In this document: positions 5,770-5,897 of the stretch, piece after piece
How the letters are laid out: every line of letters starts with the position of its first letter
Position numbering within the stretch: the stretch's first letter is position 1
Assembly (NCBI GenBank): GCA_964617995.1
Contig: CAZTXD010000185.1
Coordinates: 1-5,897, forward strand
Direction of reading: 5' to 3'
DNA length: 5,897 bases
Origin: CAZTXD01 sp964617995
Lineage (GTDB): Bacteria; Actinomycetota; Acidimicrobiia; Spongiisociales; ZC4RG35
Notes under the pieces: model-generated
The model's input: only the letters and a program-made list of their open reading frames with translations
The model's database searches: none
What the model was told of the DNA's origin: nothing
Made by a program: the position numbers and the translations under genes

Positions 5770-5843
5770 GGCGTTTAACCCTCGTTAGACGAGTCCAGCT
5801 TGACCCTCCGAATCCCCAACAACCGCAGGCCTCTTCGCGACCA
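5770..5843 (+). repeat. Imperfect direct repeat, copy B (right of four-gene cassette)
   Basis: This is the partner of 2530-2603. It contains GGCGTTT (5770-5776), GACCC (5802-5806), CCCCAACAACC (5814-5824), CAGGC (5826-5830) and CGACCA (5838-5843) in the same order and near-identical spacing. It lies 105 bp after the last stop of the operon and directly after the stem-loop. Inside it, TTTAAC and GTTAGA can pair across a CCTC loop. The rest of the region from 5665 to the window end shows no gene I can support. Confidence 0.6.
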
Positions 5844-5897
5844 GTAGGCGTCCCGTGAAGTGGTGGAATTTGGGGGCGGGTCCTTCGTTCTGAAGGG

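Noticed and set aside
5770..5795. GTTTAAC and GTTAGAC in repeat B, which match integron attC core site patterns
   Set aside because: They are only 4 bases apart rather than at the ends of a 50-130-base site, and copy A does not keep either motif.
5622..5858. Plus-strand open frame running out of the last gene past a run of six A (5648-5653), possible frameshift extension
   Set aside because: The A-run is not phased as a slippery heptamer for the gene frame, the extension is low-complexity and crosses the hairpin and repeat B, and the normal stop already completes the family domain.

Overview
The window looks like part of a defence (restriction) island from a moderately GC-rich bacterium, most likely an actinobacterium. 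The evidence for that is the mixed use of GTG/TTG and ATG starts, ATGA-coupled genes, Asp/Glu-rich proteins and the style of the nuclease families. No rRNA, tRNA, CRISPR array, integrase or transposase is visible, so the taxonomic call is an inference.

Left part, minus strand (1-2387). Two genes read leftwards. A PD-(D/E)XK nuclease of the NucS/DUF91-like type (1353-2387) is followed, after about 226 bp, by the first 375 codons of an McrB-like P-loop ATPase (1-1126). The ATPase carries a clear Walker A motif and runs off the left edge. An McrC-type partner, if there is one, would lie beyond position 1.

Middle (2388-2764). This is a 377-bp divergent intergenic region. It must hold the promoters for both strands, and it carries one copy of a roughly 74-bp imperfect repeat (2530-2603).

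Right part, plus strand (2765-5664). Four genes form a tight operon: an HTH-PD-(D/E)XK restriction-like nuclease; a 213-aa protein with a RusA-like DLDN metal-binding signature; a 109-aa acidic protein of unknown function; and a second NucS/DUF91-like PD-(D/E)XK nuclease with a different C-terminal domain. The first three are joined by ATGA stop/start overlaps and the fourth follows after 22 nt. A hairpin lies downstream of the last gene, and the second copy of the repeat follows it (5770-5843). The four-gene block is therefore bracketed by related sequence.

Taken together, the window holds three PD-(D/E)XK proteins, one RusA-like protein and one McrB-like ATPase, with no methyltransferase and no phage structural gene. 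The most interesting proposal is that the four-gene plus-strand operon is a compact nuclease-based defence cassette that moves as a unit. The function is inferred from domains and context and has not been demonstrated.
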